Positions 61,358-64,000 of a DNA stretch of 64,000 bases are shown piece by piece. The notes beneath the pieces are model-generated. The model made no database searches and was not told where the DNA came from. It worked only from the letters and a program-made list of their open reading frames with translations. Within the stretch, counting starts at the first letter, position 1; each line of letters begins with the position of its first letter. The DNA comes from JACVRM01 sp963809765 (GTDB taxonomy: Bacteria > Actinomycetota > Thermoleophilia > Gaiellales > Gaiellaceae), in NCBI GenBank assembly GCA_963809765.1, contig CAWEKT010000001.1:62001-126000 (forward strand), read 5' to 3'. The translations under genes and the position numbers were made by a program.

Positions 61358-64000
61358 AGCAGTCGACGTCATCCTCCGGGACGGGCGCACGCTCCGGCTG
61401 CGCCCGCCCCGGAGGGACGACCTCCAGGCACTCGTCGCGTTCTACTCCGGCTCTCTCCGACCGGAGCCGGTACCTCCGCTTCCACGGGATCCGGAACGTG
61501 GACGAGCGCCTCGTCGAGCCGCTGCTCGACCCCGACTGGACGGAGCGCGGCGCGCTGATCGGCGCGCTCGCCGACGACGGTGGGGAGCGGGTGGTCGCGG
61601 TCGCGAACTACGTTCGCCTGCGCGACCCCGCCGTGGCGGAGGCCGCCTTCGCCGTGGCCGACTCGGAGCAGCGCCGCGGCATCGGCACGAGGCTGCTCGA
61701 GCAGCTCGCCGCCCGTGCCGCGCGAGGCCGGGATCGACCGCTTCGTCGCCGAGGTGCTGCCGGACAACCACGCGATGGTCTCGGTCTTCGAGCGCGTCGG
61801 CTTCGAGCTGACACGAGCGCTCGAGGGCGGCGAGCTCGAGGTCGAGTTCCCGATCGCACCGACGGAGCGGTACCTGGGGCGGGTCGAGGAGCGCGACCAC
61901 GCAGCGGTGACGGCCTCGCTGCGGCCCTTCTTCGAGCCGAAGTCCGTCGCCGTCATCGGGGCGTCCCGGCGCCGGGGGTCGATCGGCGGCGAGCTCTTCC
62001 GCAACATCGTCGCCGGCGACTTCACCGGCTCCGCCTACCCGGTCAACCGCGACGGCGAGCCCGTCGCCGGCGTGCACGGCTACCGCGTCCGTGGCCGAGA
62101 TCTCCGGACCCGGTCGATCTCGCCGGTCATCGCCCTCCCCGGCGCGGCCGTGGCGGCGGCCGCCGAGGAGGCGCTCGCGCAGGGAGTTCGCGCACTCGTC
62201 GTCATCTCGGCCGGCTTCGCGGAGGTGGGCAGCGAGGGGGCCGAGCGGCAGGAGCGCCTGCTCGCGCTCGTGCGCGCGCACGGCGCGCGCCTGATCGGGC
62301 CCAACTGCCTGGGCATCGCCGCCGCACGCTCCAGCCTCAACGCGACCTTCGCCGCGCGCTCGGCCCCCGCGGGCTCGATCGGCTTCTCCTCCCAGAGCGG
62401 CGCGCTCGGCCTCGCGCTGCTGGAAGCCGCCGAGACGCGTGGACTCGGTCTCTCCGCCTTCGTCTCGATCGGCAACAAGGCCGACGTCTCCTCCAACGAC
62501 CTGCTCGAGTGGTGGGAGGACGACCCGGACACGCACGTCGTGCTCCTCTACGTCGAGTCGTTCGGCAACCCGCGGCGGTTCGCCCAGCTCGCGCGCCGCG
62601 TCGCCCGGCGCAAGCCGGTGCTGGCGATGAAGAGCGGCGTCTCCGCGACGGGCCGGCGGGCGGCGAGCTCGCACACGGCCGCGCTCGCCGGCTCCGACGC
62701 CGCGGTCGACGCGCTCTTCCACCAGGCCGGCGTCATCCGCGCCGAGTCGCTGGAGGAGCTGGTCGACGTCGCCGCGCTGCTCTCGAGCCAGCCCGAGCCG
62801 AAGGGGCCGCGGGTGGCGGTGCTCACCAACGCCGGCGGGCTGGGCATCCTCTGCGCCGATGCTGCCGAGGCGGCCGGACTCGAGCTCCCGGAGCTCGCCG
62901 AGGAGACGCGCGCGTCGCTCGCGCAGCTGCTCGCGGCCGAGGCGAGCGTCGCCAACCCGGTCGACATGCTCGGCGGCGCCACCGCGGCGACCTACGCGGC
63001 CGCGCTGCCGATCGTCCTGGGCGACCCCGGCGTGGACGCCGTCATCGTCCTCTTCGTCCCGACCGTGACCGCGTCCGCCGACGAGGTGGCGGCCGCGCTC
63101 GACGGCGCCCTCGCCGGCAACCCGAGCGGCAAGCCCGTCCTGGCGGCGATCACGAGCGCCAGCGGGCTGCCGGAGCCGCTCCGCCGTCGCGGCGCGCGCG
63201 ATCGCGGCGTTCACGTATCCCGAGTCCGCCGCCCGTGCGCTCGGCCGCGCGGCGGCGCGGGCAGTCTGGCTGCGGCAGCCGCACGGGACGCGAGCCCGAG
63301 CTCGACGGCATCGACCGGCAGGCCGCGGAGCAGGTCGTCGGAGAGGCGCTCGCCGACGCGGACGACGCCTGGCTGACGCCGCACGAGGTGCGCGCGCTGC
63401 TCGACGCGTACGGCATCACGACCGTGCCCGAGCGGCTGGCCGACGACCCTGAGCAGGCGGTCGCCGCCGCCCGCGAGCTCGGGCTTCCCGGTCGTCGTCA
63501 AGACGGCCGAGGCCGGCGCGCACAAGACCGAGAGCGGCGGCGTGGCGCTCGACCTCGCGCGACGAGGCGGCCGTCGCCGAGGCGGCGGCGCGGATCGGCG
63601 GCCCCGTGATCGTCCAGCCGATGATTCGCGGCGGCGCCGAGCTGCTCGCCGGCCTCGTCCAGGATCCCGTCTTCGGGCCGCTCGTCGCGTTCGGACCCGG
63701 GCGGCGTCTTCGCCGAGCTGATCGGCGAGGCCGGCTTCCGCATCGCGCCGCTGACCGACGTCGACGCCGCGCGAGCTCGTCAACGAGGGCAAGGCCGGCC
63801 GGCTCGTCGCCGGCTTCCGCGGCGCACCTCCGGCGGACGCCGGCGCGCTCGAGGAGCTCGTGCTCCGGCTCGGCCGGCTCGGCGACGACCTGCCCGGCCG
63901 TCGCCGAGCTCGACCTCAACCCCGTCCTGGCCCGCCCGGACGGCTACGTCGCCGTCGACGCGCGCGTGCGCGTGCGCCGGCCCGAGCGGGCGGTCAGAAC
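61338..64000 (+). CDS. PatA-like fusion: N-terminal GNAT and ADP-forming acyl-CoA synthetase domains (partial, frameshifted)
   Basis: The gene runs off the window end; about 885 codons are present. An N-terminal GNAT domain (about 10-165) shows RFHGIRNVDERLV, AVADSEQRRGIGTRLLEQLA (acetyl-CoA loop) and HAMVSVFERVGFE. It is followed by the CoA-binding domain (PKSVAVIGASRRRGSIGGEL), the ligase domains (GARLIGPNCLGI, SQSGALGLALLEAA, SSHTAALAGSD with the candidate phospho-His) and an ATP-grasp part (VVVKTAEAGAHKTESGGVAL, IVQPMIRGGAELLAG). At least seven frame changes (61450, 61722, 62090, 63195, 63290, 63490, 63560 and later). The order GNAT first is that of Streptomyces PatA protein acetyltransferases. 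Confidence 0.78.

Overview
The window reads as chromosomal DNA of a very GC-rich actinobacterium, most likely from the Thermoleophilia/Gaiellales side of the phylum. That placement is an inference from the gene set, codon usage, the single-subunit RpoD, and the many promoters of the form TANNNT followed 6-7 bases later by ATG or GTG (leaderless transcripts). It is not proven by a marker gene. I saw no tRNA, rRNA, CRISPR array, insertion sequence or phage gene.

Layout. 0-8.1 kb: end of a cation:proton antiporter with its TrkA-C subunit, an Fpg/Nei glycosylase and MFS exporter divergent from an ArsR-type regulator, an AnsA-like asparaginase, the primary sigma factor, a secreted Thr-rich protein, and a LuxR-type pseudo-response regulator behind a heavily structured leader. 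8.1-12.3 kb: a small zinc-ribbon protein, a membrane GGDEF-EAL protein and a PilB/GspE ATPase. 12.3-15.0 kb: a PadR regulator plus a pectin-acetylesterase/Notum-like lipoprotein, bracketed by inverted copies of a non-coding repeat. 15-17.3 kb: a secreted metzincin protease and an MBL hydrolase. 17.4-22.1 kb: a complete Liv-type ABC transporter (LivG, F, H, M, K). 22.2-41.3 kb: a long acyl-CoA/lipid and xenobiotic catabolism region (acyl-CoA dehydrogenases, thiolase, acyl-CoA ligase, short- and medium-chain dehydrogenases, thioesterases, a haloalkane dehalogenase, a luciferase-like oxidoreductase, an aminoglycoside-phosphotransferase-like kinase). 41.5-44.6 kb: a looser group of small genes including a lactonase-like MBL protein, a YecM homologue and an unrecognised protein. 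44.6-48.8 kb: alcohol dehydrogenase, lactate-monooxygenase-like flavoprotein, SDR and MaoC hydratase. 48.9-51.8 kb: Zur with the ZnuACB zinc importer and two visible Zur boxes. 51.8-53.8 kb: kynureninase and kynurenine formamidase. 53.9-57.9 kb: trpD, a fused trpC-trpF, trpB and trpA. 58-64 kb: a FAD oxidoreductase fused to CBS domains, a two-helix membrane protein, a tandem universal stress protein and a PatA-like GNAT/acyl-CoA-synthetase fusion cut by the window end.

Two properties colour the whole window. First, many genes from 13 kb onward carry single-base frameshifts although the frame resumes with every family motif intact. Most sites I could resolve are a duplication of an existing base, so sequence error is likelier than gene decay. 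Such genes are given their full span and the breaks are stated. Second, the intergenic spaces hold at least four families of short dispersed palindromes. One of them (core TTAGTGGCT/AGCCACTAA) supplies the stop codons of both genes in two separate convergent gene pairs.
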